From NCBI RefSeq assembly GCF_021134715.1, contig NC_060024.1, positions 12,698,974 to 12,762,973 of the forward strand: a stretch of 64,000 nucleotides of DNA, in the 5' to 3' direction. Origin of the DNA: Daphnia pulex. Lineage: Eukaryota; Arthropoda; Branchiopoda; Diplostraca; Daphniidae. Position 1 is the first letter of the stretch. Every line of letters starts with the position of its first letter. Below, in pieces: positions 1 through 11,757 of the stretch. Below the pieces are notes generated by a model. It saw only the letters and a list, made by a program, of their open reading frames with translations. It was not told the DNA's origin and did not search any database. Position numbers and translations under genes: made by a program.

Positions 1-698
1 TTTGAACACGTTACTCATTTTCATCTTGTCGGATACGTGATTTTTTACTCCCTCTCGTAGAAGTCTCTGATGCGTCCCGTTTTTATTTTTTGGCTCCTTC
101 TCCACACTTAGAAAATTTCGGAGAAACTGTCTTTGTTTTTTCGCGGCAAAGTTTGATTCTAAAATCTTATAATTTCCTTTATCTTAAAAATTGTAGACAT
201 GAATTCGTGGCACATCTGTATAGTATTGGCTTCCCACCACGACGATCCGGGTTCGATCCCCGGTTCAGGTTCCTTATTTCATCAACTATGCTGTTAGTAT
301 GCAGTAGATTTATGAAGTATGTTCCGGTAACCCTTTGAATACTCTGACAAATGAACTTGATGTCCAGATATCCGGATCAGCGTTCGTGAAAAATGTCGGC
401 ACAGCAAACACTCATAAGGAAAAGAAGAGTCAAGAAAAAAGGAACGAAATTCAGAGTCCAGAAAAATATTTATTATTAATGACTTCTTGAGATCCTTTTT
501 CCGTCCCAAGTACGTCTAAATTCCATCCAATGGGACGGGATAAGGACCGCTATGAGATCTCGGCGAAGCGGACATTGGTCATACGTAAAAGACGTCCTAG
601 GAATGTAAACTTGGGAATCTGCTATGTGCCAAGTACATCTCAGACGTCTCAAAGTGACGTGTTTGGGACGTATATGGGACTGCACTGTGCTATCTGGG
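1..698. other. Non-repetitive left edge, no gene recognised
   Basis: This stretch precedes the first pentamer array. It contains no open frame with recognisable protein features; the frames present are short and lack domain motifs. The only structured element I can support is the tRNA-like sequence at 197-271. The array begins at about 699, where CAGTACAGAACAGCACAG-type pentamers start without transition. Confidence 0.5.
197..271 (+). pseudogene. tRNA-like sequence, degenerate (Gly-CCC-like)
   Basis: The 3' half is strongly tRNA-like. A T-stem/loop CCGGG-TTCGATC-CCCGG pairs perfectly, and the sequence matches the internal B-box (GGTTCGATCCC). The acceptor ends ACATGAA and TTCAGGT pair at six of seven positions. 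A CCC triplet sits where the anticodon would be, in a TTCCCAC loop. The anticodon stem has at least two mismatches and the D arm is not canonical. It is either a decayed tRNA-Gly or a tRNA-derived SINE head. A covariance-model scan would decide. Confidence 0.4.
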
Positions 699-3600
699 AG
701 AACAGTACAGAACAGCACAGCACAGCACAGCACAGCACAGAACAGCACAGCACAGGACAACACAGCAAAGCACAGCACAGAACAGAACAGAACAGAACAG
801 AACAGAACAGAACAGAACAGAACAGAACAGAACAGAACAGAACAGCCTAGCACAGCACAGCACAGCACAGCACAGAACAGCACAGCACAGCACAGCACAG
901 CACAGCACAGCACAGCACAGCACAGCACAGCACAGCACAGCACAGAACAGAACAGAACAGAACAGAACAGAACAGTACAGAACAGAACAGAACAGAACAG
1001 AACAGAACAGAACAGAACAGAACAGAACAGCACAGCAAAGCACAGCACAGAACAGCACAGCACAGCACAGCACAAGACAACACAGCACAGCAAAGCACAG
1101 CACAGAACAGAACAGAACAGAACAGAACAGAACAGAACAGAACAGAACAGAACAGAACAGAACAGAACAGAACAGCCTAGCACAGCACAGCACAGCACAG
1201 AACAAAACAGCACAGAACAGAACAGCACAGAACAGAACAGCCTAGCACAGCACAGCACAGCACAGAACAGCACAGCACAGAATAGAACAGAACAGAACAG
1301 AACAGAACAGAACAGAACAGAACAGAACAGAACAGAACAGAACAGATCGGAACAGAACAGAACAGAACAGCCTAGCACAGCACAGCACAGCACAGAACAG
1401 CACAGCACAGAATAAAATAGAACAGAATAAAATAGAACAGAATAAAATAGAACAGAACAGAACAGAACAGAACAGAACTGAACAGAACAAAACAGAACAA
1501 TACAGCACCGCACAGCACAGCACAGCACAGGACAACACAGCACAGCACAGCACAGCACAGAACAGAACAGAACAGCACAGAAAAAAACAGAACAGAACAG
1601 AACAGCACAGCACAGCACAGCACAGAACAGAACAGAACAGCACAACACAGAACATAACAGAACAGAACAGCACAGTACAGTACAGAACAGCACAGAACAG
1701 AACAGAACAGAACAAAAAAGAACAGAACAGAACACACATGCATTGCGCACAGCACAGCACAGAACAGAACAGAACAGCACAGCACAGCAAAGCACAGAAC
1801 AGAACAGAACAGCACAGCACAGCACAGAACAGCACAGCAGAGCACAGCACAGCACAGCACAGCACAGCACAGAACAGAACAGAACAGCACAGCACAGCAG
1901 AGAACAGAACAGAACAGAACAGAACAGAACAGCACAGCACAGCACAGAACAGCACAGCACAGCACAGGACAACACAGCACAGCACCGCACAGAATAGAAT
2001 AGAACAGAACAGAACAGAACAGAACAGAACAGAACAGAACAGATCAGAACAGAACAGAACAGAACAGCCTAGCACAGCACAGCACAGAACAGAACAGCAC
2101 AGCACAGAACAGAACAGAACAGAACAGAACAGAACAGAACAGAACAGAACAGAACAGAACAGAACAGAACAGAACAGTACAGAACAGCACAGCACAGCAC
2201 AGCACAGCACAGCACAGAACAGCACAGCACAGCACAGCACAGCACAGGACAACACAGCAAAGCACAGCACAGAACAGAACAGAACAGAACAGAACAGAAC
2301 AGAACAGAACAGAACAGAACAGAACAGATCAGAACAGAACAGAACAGCACAGAAAAGAACAGAACAGAACAGAACAGAACAGAACAGCCTAGCACAGCAC
2401 AGAACAGAACAGAACAGAACAGAACATAACAGAAAAGAACAGAACAGAACAGAACAGAACAGAACAGAACAGAACAGAACAGAACAGAACAGAACAGAAC
2501 AGAACAGAACAGAACAGAACAGAACAGAACAGCCTAGCACAGCACAGCACAGCACAGCACAGAACAGCACAGCACAGCACAGCACAGCACAGCACAGCAC
2601 AGCACAGCACAGCACAGCACAGCACAGCACAGAACAGAACAGAACAGAACAGAACAGAACAGAACAGAACAGTACAGAACAGAACAGAACAGAACAGAAC
2701 AGAACAGAACAGAACAGAACAGCACAGCAAAGCACAGCACAGAACAGCACAGCACAGCACAGCACAAGACAACACAGCACAGCAAAGCACAGCACAGAAC
2801 AGAACAGAACAGAACAGAACAGAACAGAACAGAACAGAACAGAACAGAACAGCCTAGCACAGCACAGCACAGCACAGAACAAAACAGCACAGAACAGAAC
2901 AGCACAGAACAGAACAGCCTAGCACAGCACAGCACAGCACAGAACAGCACAGCACAGAATAGAACAGAACAGAACAGAACAGAACAGAACAGAACAGAAC
3001 AGAACAGAACAGAACAGAACAGATCGGAACAGAACAGAACAGAACAGCCTAGCACAGCACAGCACAGCACAGAACAGCACAGCACAGAATAAAATAGAAC
3101 AGAATAAAATAGAACAGAATAAAATAGAACAGAACAGAACAGAACAGAACAGAACTGAACAGAACAAAACAGAACAATACAGCACCGCACAGCACAGCAC
3201 AGCACAGGACAACACAGCACAGCACAGCACAGCACAGAACAGAACAGAACAGCACAGAAAAAAACAGAACAGAACAGAACAGCACAGCACAGCACAGCAC
3301 AGAACAGAACAGAACAGCACAACACAGAACATAACAGAACAGAACAGCACAGTACAGTACAGAACAGCACAGAACAGAACAGAACAGAACAAAAAAGAAC
3401 AGAACAGAACACACATGCATTGCGCACAGCACAGCACAGAACAGAACAGAACAGCACAGCACAGCAAAGCACAGAACAGAACAGAACAGCACAGCACAGC
3501 ACAGAACAGCACAGCAGAGCACAGCACAGCACAGCACAGCACAGCACAGAACAGAACAGAACAGCACAGCACAGCAGAGAACAGAACAGAACAGAACAGA

Positions 3601-4993
3601 ACAGAACAGAACAGAACAGAACAGAACAGAACAGAACAGAACAGAACAGAACAGAACAGAACAGAACAGAACAGAACAGCACAGCACAGAACAGCACAGC
3701 ACAGCACAGGACAACACAGCACAGGAAAGCACAGAACAGAACAGAACAGAACAGAATAGCGCAGAACAAAACAAAACAGAACAGAACAGAACAGAACAGC
3801 ACAGCACAGCACAGCACAGCACAGAACAGAACAGCACAGCACAGCACCGAACAGAACAGAACAGAACAGAACAGCACAGCACAGTACAGTACAGAACAGC
3901 ACAGCACAGAACAGAACAGAACAGAACAGAACAGAACAGAACAGAACAGAACAGAACAGAACAGAACAGAACAGAACAGAACAGAACACACATGCATTGC
4001 GCACAGAACAGAACAGAACAGAACAGAACAGAACAGAACAGAACAGAACAGAACAGAACAGAACAGAATAGAACAGAACAGAACAGAACAGCCAGCACAG
4101 GACAACACAGCACAGCACAGCACAGCACAGAACAGAACAGAACAGAACAGCACAGAACAAAACAGAACAGAACAGAACAGCACAGAACAGTACAGAACAG
4201 CACAGCAAAGCACAGCACAGAACAGCACAGCACAGCACAGCACAAGACAACACAGCACAGCAAAGCACAGCACAGAACAGAACAGAACAGAACAGAACAG
4301 AACAGAACAGCACAGAAAAGAACAGAACAGAACAGAACAGAACATAACAGAACAGAACAGAACAGTACAGAACAGAACAGCACAGCACAGAACAGAACAG
4401 AACAGAACAGAACATAACAGAACAGAACAGAACAGAACAGTACAGAACAGAACAGAACAGAACAGAACAGAACAGCACAGAACATAACAGAACAGAACAG
4501 CACAGTACAGTACAGAACAGCACAGAACAGAACAGAACAGGACAGAAAAGAACAGAACAGAACACACATGCATTGCGCACAGCACAGCACAGAACAGAAC
4601 AGAACAGAACAGTACAGCACAGCACAGCAAAGCACAGCACAGCACAGCACAGGACAACACAGCACAGCACAGCACAGCACAGAACAGAACAGAACAGCAC
4701 AGAACAAAACAGAACAGAACAGAACAGAACAGCACAGCACAGCACAGAACAGAACAGAACAGAACAGCACAGCACAGCACAGCACAGAACAGAACAGAAC
4801 AGAACAGCACAGAACAGAACAGAACAGAACAGCACAGTACTGTACTGTTCTGTGTGTGTGTACTGTACTGTTCTGTTCAGCAAAGAACAGTACAGAACAG
4901 AACAGAACAGAACAGAACAGAACAGAACAGAACAGAACAGAACAGAACACACATGCATTGCGCACAGCTCAGCACAGTTTAAGAACAAGAACA
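699..4993. repeat. Pentamer satellite (AACAG/CACAG)n, copy 1
   Basis: About 4.3 kb of 5-bp units, mainly AACAG and CACAG in alternating runs, with recurring variants (CCTAG, AAAAG, AATAG, GGACA, TACAG). Blocks repeat at higher order: the segment with three AATAAAATAGAACAG units at about 1411-1450 returns at about 3089-3130, an offset near 1677 bp, with matching flanks. A non-pentameric element ACACATGCATTGCGCACAG recurs, with ATG at 1738, 3415, 3992, 4568 and 4953. The minus strand lacks stop codons, which creates long meaningless Leu/Cys/Val/Phe/Ser frames. No gene is supported here. Confidence 0.95.
4838..4878. repeat. Strand-switched patch in the pentamer array, copy 1
   Basis: For about 41 bp the array reads TACTGT/TTCTG instead of AACAG/CACAG, which is the reverse complement of the surrounding unit, and then returns to AACAG. 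Its edges are self-complementary (CAGTACTG), so the segment with its flanks can fold into a hairpin. The equivalent patch occurs in the second array at 16007-16049. Confidence 0.8.
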
Positions 4994-5733
4994 GTTCTTA
5001 TTTTTGTTCTTCATCTTGTTCTTATTGTTGTTCTTATTCTTGTTCTTTTTTTTGTTCTTATTCTTGTTCTTATTTTTGTTCTTATTTTTGTTCTTATTCT
5101 TGTTCTTATTTTTGTTCTTATTCTTGTTCTTATTTTTGTTCCTATTTTTGTTCTTATTCTTGTTCTTATTTTTGTTCTTATTCTTGTTCTTATTTTTGGT
5201 TCTTTTTTTTGGTTCTTATTCTTGTTTTTTTTTGTTCTTATTCTTGTTCTTATTTTTGTTCTTATTCTTGTTGTTATTCTTGTTCTTGTTCTTATTCTTA
5301 TTCTTTTTCTAATTCTAATTCTATTTCTTGTTCTTGTTCTTATTCTTGTTCTTATTTTTGTTCTTATTTTTGTTCTTATTCTTGTTCTTATTTTTGTTCT
5401 TATTCTTGTTCTTATTTTTGTTCTTGTTCTTGTTCTTCTTCTTCTTCTTAATTTTGTTCTTATTTTTGTTCTTATTCTTGTTCTTATTTTTGTTCTTATT
5501 CTTGTTCTTATTCTTGTTCTTATTCTTATTCTTATTCTTATTCTTATTCTTATTCTTATTCTTGTTCTTATTCTTGTTCTTGTTCTTGTTCTTGTTCTTG
5601 TTCTTGTTCTTGTTCTTGTTCTTGTTCTTATTCTTGTTCTTATTCTTGTTCTTATTCTTATTCTTATTCTAATTCTTGTTCTTATTCTTGTCATAATTTT
5701 TGTTCTTGTTCTTGTTCTTATTCTTGTTATTCT
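4994..5733. repeat. Hexamer/dodecamer array (TTCTTG/TTCTTA)n, copy 1
   Basis: About 740 bp of TTCTTG, TTCTTA and TTTTTG units forming a polypyrimidine-rich plus strand. The junction with the pentamer array contains the palindrome AAGAACAGTTCTT, which marks a strand switch from purine-rich AAGAAC to pyrimidine-rich GTTCTT. The Phe/Leu/Val frames through it are repeat artefacts. Confidence 0.9.
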
Positions 5734-6155
5734 TCTGTGGGTGTGGCTTCGACAAGCCCGATGAAACAATAGGCCTCTTATTAGCAAACTAACCGGTGCA
5801 CTTCTATTTGTCTGGACTGGACTGGACTGGACTGGACTGTGGACTCATTACATTCCATCATCAACCCTTATTTCTATTTCTTTTCCTTTTTTTTTTTTTT
5901 TTTTTAATAGTCATGGGGCTCTGAAGAGGCCCTCTGGTAGCCAGAGATTTTTTCAGATGATGGGTTGTGGGTAGCCCTTTAGCCCCCACCTTCTTCACTG
6001 TCTTTATTTTTCTTTTTTGTGCTGAGTGTGGACCTTATGAAAGTTAATTGTGGAGATTGGCGACCGCAATTGGTAGTGAAACGATTAAATTGGTTGCTTG
6101 TGATTGCTTAAAGTTTTGTTTTTAGAAAGTGTAGTTTTTTAAAGTTTTAATAGTT
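5734..6155. other. Non-tandem linker between hexamer array and satellite A, copy 1
   Basis: About 420 bp of complex sequence with five GGACT units (about 5823-5849), a long T run (about 5886-5905) and a perfect hairpin CTCTGG-TAG-CCAGAG at 5932-5946. No protein similarity is recognisable. The same linker recurs at 16857-17280 with few differences, for example six GGACT units instead of five. It may be the remnant of a mobile element or the ancestral spacer of the composite repeat. Confidence 0.7.
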
Positions 6156-9100
6156 TTACAAAAATGGTTCAAAAAAAAAACCATCCAGGAACTCCGAAAA
6201 ACACTTTTATGAGATTGAAGTTGCTATTATATTTATTTCACTTGTGAAAACCATTTCTTTATTACAGGATGTGTTAATCGATGTCCAATACACCATTTCA
6301 AGTGTATTGAATCAATAAATTCATAAAGCAATTCATGAAGATATAGTTTTAGAAAAATGGTTCATAGAAAATCTTCCAGGAACTGTAAAAAAACACTTTT
6401 ATAAGATACAAATTTCTATAATATTTATTTCACTTGTTTTAACCATTTCTTTATTACAGGATGTGTTAATCGATGTCCAATACATCATTTCAAGTGTATT
6501 GAATCAATAAATTCATAAAGCAAATCATTAAGAAATAGTTTTTAAAAATGGTTCAAAGAAAATCTTCCAGGAACTGCGAAAAAACACTTTTATGAGATTG
6601 AAGTTGCTATAATATTTATTTCACTTGTTAAAACCATTTCTTTATTACAGGATGTGTTAAACGATGTCCAATACACCATTTCAAATGTATTGAATCAATG
6701 AATTCATGAAGCAATTCATGAAGAAATAGTTTTAGAAAAATGGTTCATAGAAAATCTTCCAGGAACTGCGAAGAAACACTTTCATGAGAATGAAGTTTCT
6801 ATAATATTTATTTCACTTATTAAAACCATTTCTTTATGACAGGATGTGTTAATCGATGTCCAATACACCATTTCAAGTGTATTGAATCAATAAATTCATA
6901 AAGCAATTCATGAAGAAATAGTTTTAGAAAAATGGTTCATAGAAAATTTTCCAGGATCTGCGAACAAACACTTTTATGATATTGAAGTTTCTATAATATT
7001 TATTTCACTTGTTAAAACCATTTCTTTATTATAGGATGTGTGAATCGATGTCCAATACACCATTTCAAGTGTATTGAATCAATAAATTCATAAAGCAATT
7101 CATGAAGAAATAGTTTTAGAAAAATGGTTCATAGAAAATCTTCCAGGATCTGCGAACAAACACTTTTATGATATTGAAGTTTCTATAATATTTATTTCAC
7201 TAGTTAAAACCATTTCTTTATTACAGGATGTGTTAATCGATGTCCAATACACCATTTCAAGTGTATTGAATCAAAAAATTCATAAAGCAATTCATGAAGA
7301 AATCGTTTTTGAAAAATGGTTCATAGAAAATCTTCCAGGAACTGCGAAAAAACCTTTTTATTAGATTGAAGTTTTTAAAATATTTATTTTACTTGTTAAA
7401 ACCATTTCTTTATTACAGGATGTGTTAATCGATGTCCAATACACCATTTTAAGTGTATTGAATTAATAAATTCATAAAGCAAATCATAAAGAAATAGTTT
7501 TAAAAAATGGTTCAAAGAAAATCTTCCAGGAACTGCGAAAAAACAATTTTATGAGATTGAAGTTTCTATAATATTTATTTCACTTGTTAAAACCATTTCT
7601 TTATTACAGGATGTGTTAATCGATGTCCAATAAACCATTTCAAGTGTATTGAATCAATAAATTCATAAAGCAATTCATGAAGAAATAGTTTTAGAAAAAT
7701 GGTTGATAGAAAATCTTCCAGGAACTGCGAAAAAACACTTTTATGATATTGAAGTTTCTATAATATTTATTTCACTTGTTAAAACCATTTATTTATTACA
7801 GGATGTGTGAATCGATGTCCAATACACAATTTCAAGTGTATTGAATCAATAAATTCATAAAGCAATTCATGAAGAAATCGTTTTTGAAAAATGGTTCGAA
7901 GAAAATCTTCCAGGAACTGAGAAAAAACCTTTTTATGAGATTGAAGTTTCTAAAATATTTTTTTTACTTGTTTAAACCATTTCTTTATGAAAGGATGTGT
8001 GAATCGATGTCCAATACACCATTTCAAGTGTATTGAATAAATAAATTCATAAAGCAATTCATGAAGAAATAGTTTTAGAAAAATGGTTCATAGAAAATCT
8101 TCCAGGATCTGCGAACAAACACTTTCATGATATTGAAGTTTCTATAATATTTATTTCACTTGTTAAAACCATTTCTTTATTACAGGATGTGTTAATCGAT
8201 GTCCAATACACCATTTCAAGTGTATTGAATCAATAAATTCATAAAGCAATTCATGAAGAAATAGTTTTTGAAAAATGGTTCGTAGAAAATCTTCCAGGAA
8301 CTGCGAAAAAACTTTTTATGAGATTGAAGTTTCTTAAATATTTATTTTACTTGTTAAAACCATTTCTTTATGACAGGATGTGTTAATCGATGTCCAATAC
8401 ACCATTTCAAGTGTATTGAATCAATAAATTCATAAAGCAATTCATGGAGAAATAGTTTTAGAAAAATGGTTCATAGAAAATTTTCCAGGATATGCGAACA
8501 AACACTTTTATGATATTGAAGTTTCTATAATATTTATTTCACTTGTTAAAACCATTTCTTTATTACAGGATGTGTGAATCGATGTCCAATGCACCATTTC
8601 AAGTGTATTGAATCAATAAATTCATAAAGCAATTCATGAAGAAATAGTTTTAGAAAAATGGTTCATAGAAAATCTTCCAGGATCTGCGAACAAACACTTT
8701 CATGATATTGAAGTTTCTATAATATTTATTTCACTTGTTAAAACCATTTCTTCATTACAGGATGTGTGAATCGATGTCCAATACACAATTTCAAGTTTAT
8801 TGAATCAATAAATTCATAAAGCAATTCATGAAGAAATATTATTTGAAAAATGGTTGATAGAAAATATTCCAGGATCTGCGAACAAACACTTTTATGATAT
8901 TGAAGTTTCTATAATATTTATTTCACTTGTTAAAACCATTTCTTTATTACAGGATGTGTGAATCGATGTCCAATACACCATTTCAAGTGTATTGAATCAA
9001 TAAATTCATAAAGCAATTCATGACAAAATAGTTTTAGAAAAATGGTTCATAGAAAATCTTCCAGGATCTGCGAACAAACACTTTTATGATATTGAAGTTT

Positions 9101-9440
9101 CTATAATATTTATTTCACTTGTTAAAACCATTTCTTTATTACAGGATGTGTGAATCGATGTCCAATACACCATTTCAAGTGTATTGAATCAATAAATTAA
9201 TAAAGCAATTCATGAAGAAATCGTTTTTGAAAAATGGTTCGAAGAAAATCTTCCAGGAACTGCGAAAAAACCTTTTTATGAGATTGAAGTTTCTAAAATA
9301 TTTATTTTACTTGTTAAAACCATTTCATTATGACAGGATGTGCTAAAGATGTCCAATACACCATTTCAAGTGTATTGAATCAATAAATTCATAAAGCAAT
9401 TCATGAAGAAATAGTTAAAAAAAATGGTTCAAAGAAAATC
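6156..9440. repeat. Satellite A, 192-bp monomer, copy 1 (about 17 monomers)
   Basis: The marker CAGGATGTG recurs at 6265, 6457, 6648, 6840, 7032 (TAGGATGTG) and 7224, giving a period of 191-192 bp. Monomers are AT-rich and several percent diverged. Each carries an inverted repeat CAATACAC-N8-GTGTATTG (6286-6309 in the first) overlapped by TGAAT-N6-ATTCA. The array ends inside a monomer after AAAGAAAATC, where satellite B begins at 9441. Confidence 0.95.
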
Positions 9441-11757
9441 GTTGCATTGGTGTTGAAGAAATACCAAAAAAACGTCCCAAACATCTAGCCTGAAATATTT
9501 CCAAATTGTGGTGGAGACCTTTCCTATCACATGTTTTAGTATTTTTCGTGTTGAATCAGTATAGAATACACTATTTTACAATAATTATAAGAAGAAACTC
9601 AGAACATGTGACAGGTTGCATTGGTGTTGAAGAAATACCAAAAAAAAACGTCCCAAACATCTAGCCTGAAATATTTCCAAAACGTGGTGGAGACCTTTCC
9701 TATCACATGTTTTAGTATTTTTCGTGTTGAATCAGTATAGAATACACTATTTTACAATAATTATAAGAAGAAACTCAGAACATGTGACAGGTTGCATTGG
9801 TGTTGAAGAAATTCCAAAAAAAAAAACGTCCCAAACATCTAGCCTGAAATATTTCCAAAACGTGGTGGAGACCTTTCCTATCACATGTTTTAGTATTTTT
9901 CATGTTGAATTAGTATAGAATACTCTATTTTACAATAATTATAAGAAGAAACTCGGAACATGTGACAGGTTGCATTGGTGTTGAAGAAATACAAAAAAAA
10001 ACGCCTCAAACATCTAGCCTGAAATATTTCCAAAACGTGGTGGAGACCTTTCCTATCACATGTTTTAGTATTTTTCATGTTGAATCAGTATAGAATACTC
10101 TATTTTACAATAATTATAAGAAGAAACTCAGAACATGTGACAGGTTGCATTGGTGTTGAAGAAATTCCAAAAAAAAACGTCCCAAACATCTAGCCTGAAA
10201 TATTTCCAAAACGTGGTGGAGACCTTTCCTATCACATGTTTTAGTATTTTTCGTGTTGAATCAGTATAGAATACACTATTTTACAATAATTATAAGAAGA
10301 AACTCAGAACATGTGACAGGTTGCATTGGTGTTGAAGAAATACCAAAAAAAAACGTCCCAAACATCTAGCCTGAAATATTTCCAAAACGTGGTGGAGACC
10401 TTTCCTATCACATGTTTTAGTATTTTTCGTGTTGAATCAGTATAGAATACACTATTTTACAATAATTATAAGAAGAAACTCAGAACATGTGACAGGTTGC
10501 ATTGGTGTTGAAGAAATTCCAAAAAAAAACGTCCCAAACATCTAGCCTGAAATATTTCCAAAACGTGGTGGAGACCTTTCCTATCACATGTTTTAGTATT
10601 TTTCATGTTGAATTAGTATAGAATACTCTATTTTACAATAATTATAAGAAGAAACTCGGAACATGTGACAGGTTGCATAGGTGTTGAAGAAATACAAAAA
10701 AAAAACGCCTCAAACATCTAGCCTGAAATATTTCCAAAACGTGGTGGAGACCTTTCCTATCACATGTTTTAGTATTTTTCATGTTGAATCAGTATAGAAT
10801 ACTCTATTTTACAATAATTATAAGAAGAAACTCAAGAACATGTGACAGGTTGCATTGGTGTTGAAGAAATACCAAAAAAACGTCCCAAACATCTAGCCTG
10901 AAATATTTCCAAATCGTGGTGGAGACCTTTCCTATCACATGTTTTAGTATTTTTCGTGTTGAATCAGTATAGAATACTCTATTTTACAATAATTATAATA
11001 AGAAACTCAGAACATGTGACAGGTTGCATTGGTGTTGAAGAAATACCAAAAAAACGTCCCAAACATCTAGCCTGAAATATTTCCAAAACGTGGTGGAGAC
11101 CTTTCCTATCACATGTTTTAGTATTTTTCGTGTTGAATCAGTATAGAATACTCTATTTTACAATAATTATAATAAGAAACTCAGAACATGTGACAGGTTG
11201 CATTGGTGTTGAAGAAATACCAAAAAAAACGTCCCAAACATCTAGCCTGAAATATTTCCAAATCGTGGTGGAGACCTTTCCTATCACATGTTTTAGTATT
11301 TTTCGTGTTGAATCAGTATAGAATACTCTATTTTACAATAATTATAATAAGAAACTCAGAACATGTGACAGGTTGCATTGGTGTTGAAGAAATACCAAAA
11401 AAACGTCCCAAACATCTAGCCTGAAATATTTCCAAAACGTGGTGGAGACCTTTCCTATCACATGTTTTAGTATTTTTCGTGTTGAATCAGTAAAGAATGC
11501 TCTATTTTACAAAAATTATAAGAAGAAACTCATTACATGTGACAGGTTGCATTGGTGTTGAAGAAATACCAAAAAAACGTCCCAAACATCTAGCCTGAAA
11601 TATTTCCAAATCGTGGTGGAGACCTTTCCTATCACATGCTTTAGTATTTTTCGTGTTGAATCAGTATAGAATACTCTATTTTACAATAATTATAAGAAGA
11701 AACTGAGAACATGTGACAAGTTGCATTGGTGTTGAAGAAATAACAAAAAAAACGTCC
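9441..11757. repeat. Satellite B, about 176-bp monomer, copy 1 (about 13 monomers)
   Basis: GTTGCATTGG recurs at 9441, 9615, 9791, 9969 and 10144, giving a period of 174-178 bp. Length variation sits largely in an A-run of 7-12 bases (TACCAAAAAAACGTCC). Monomers share GTGGTGGAGACCTTTCCTAT and CACATGTTTTAGTATTTTTC. Short open frames seen in single monomers are incidental. The array is interrupted at about 11757 by the second pentamer array. Confidence 0.95.
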
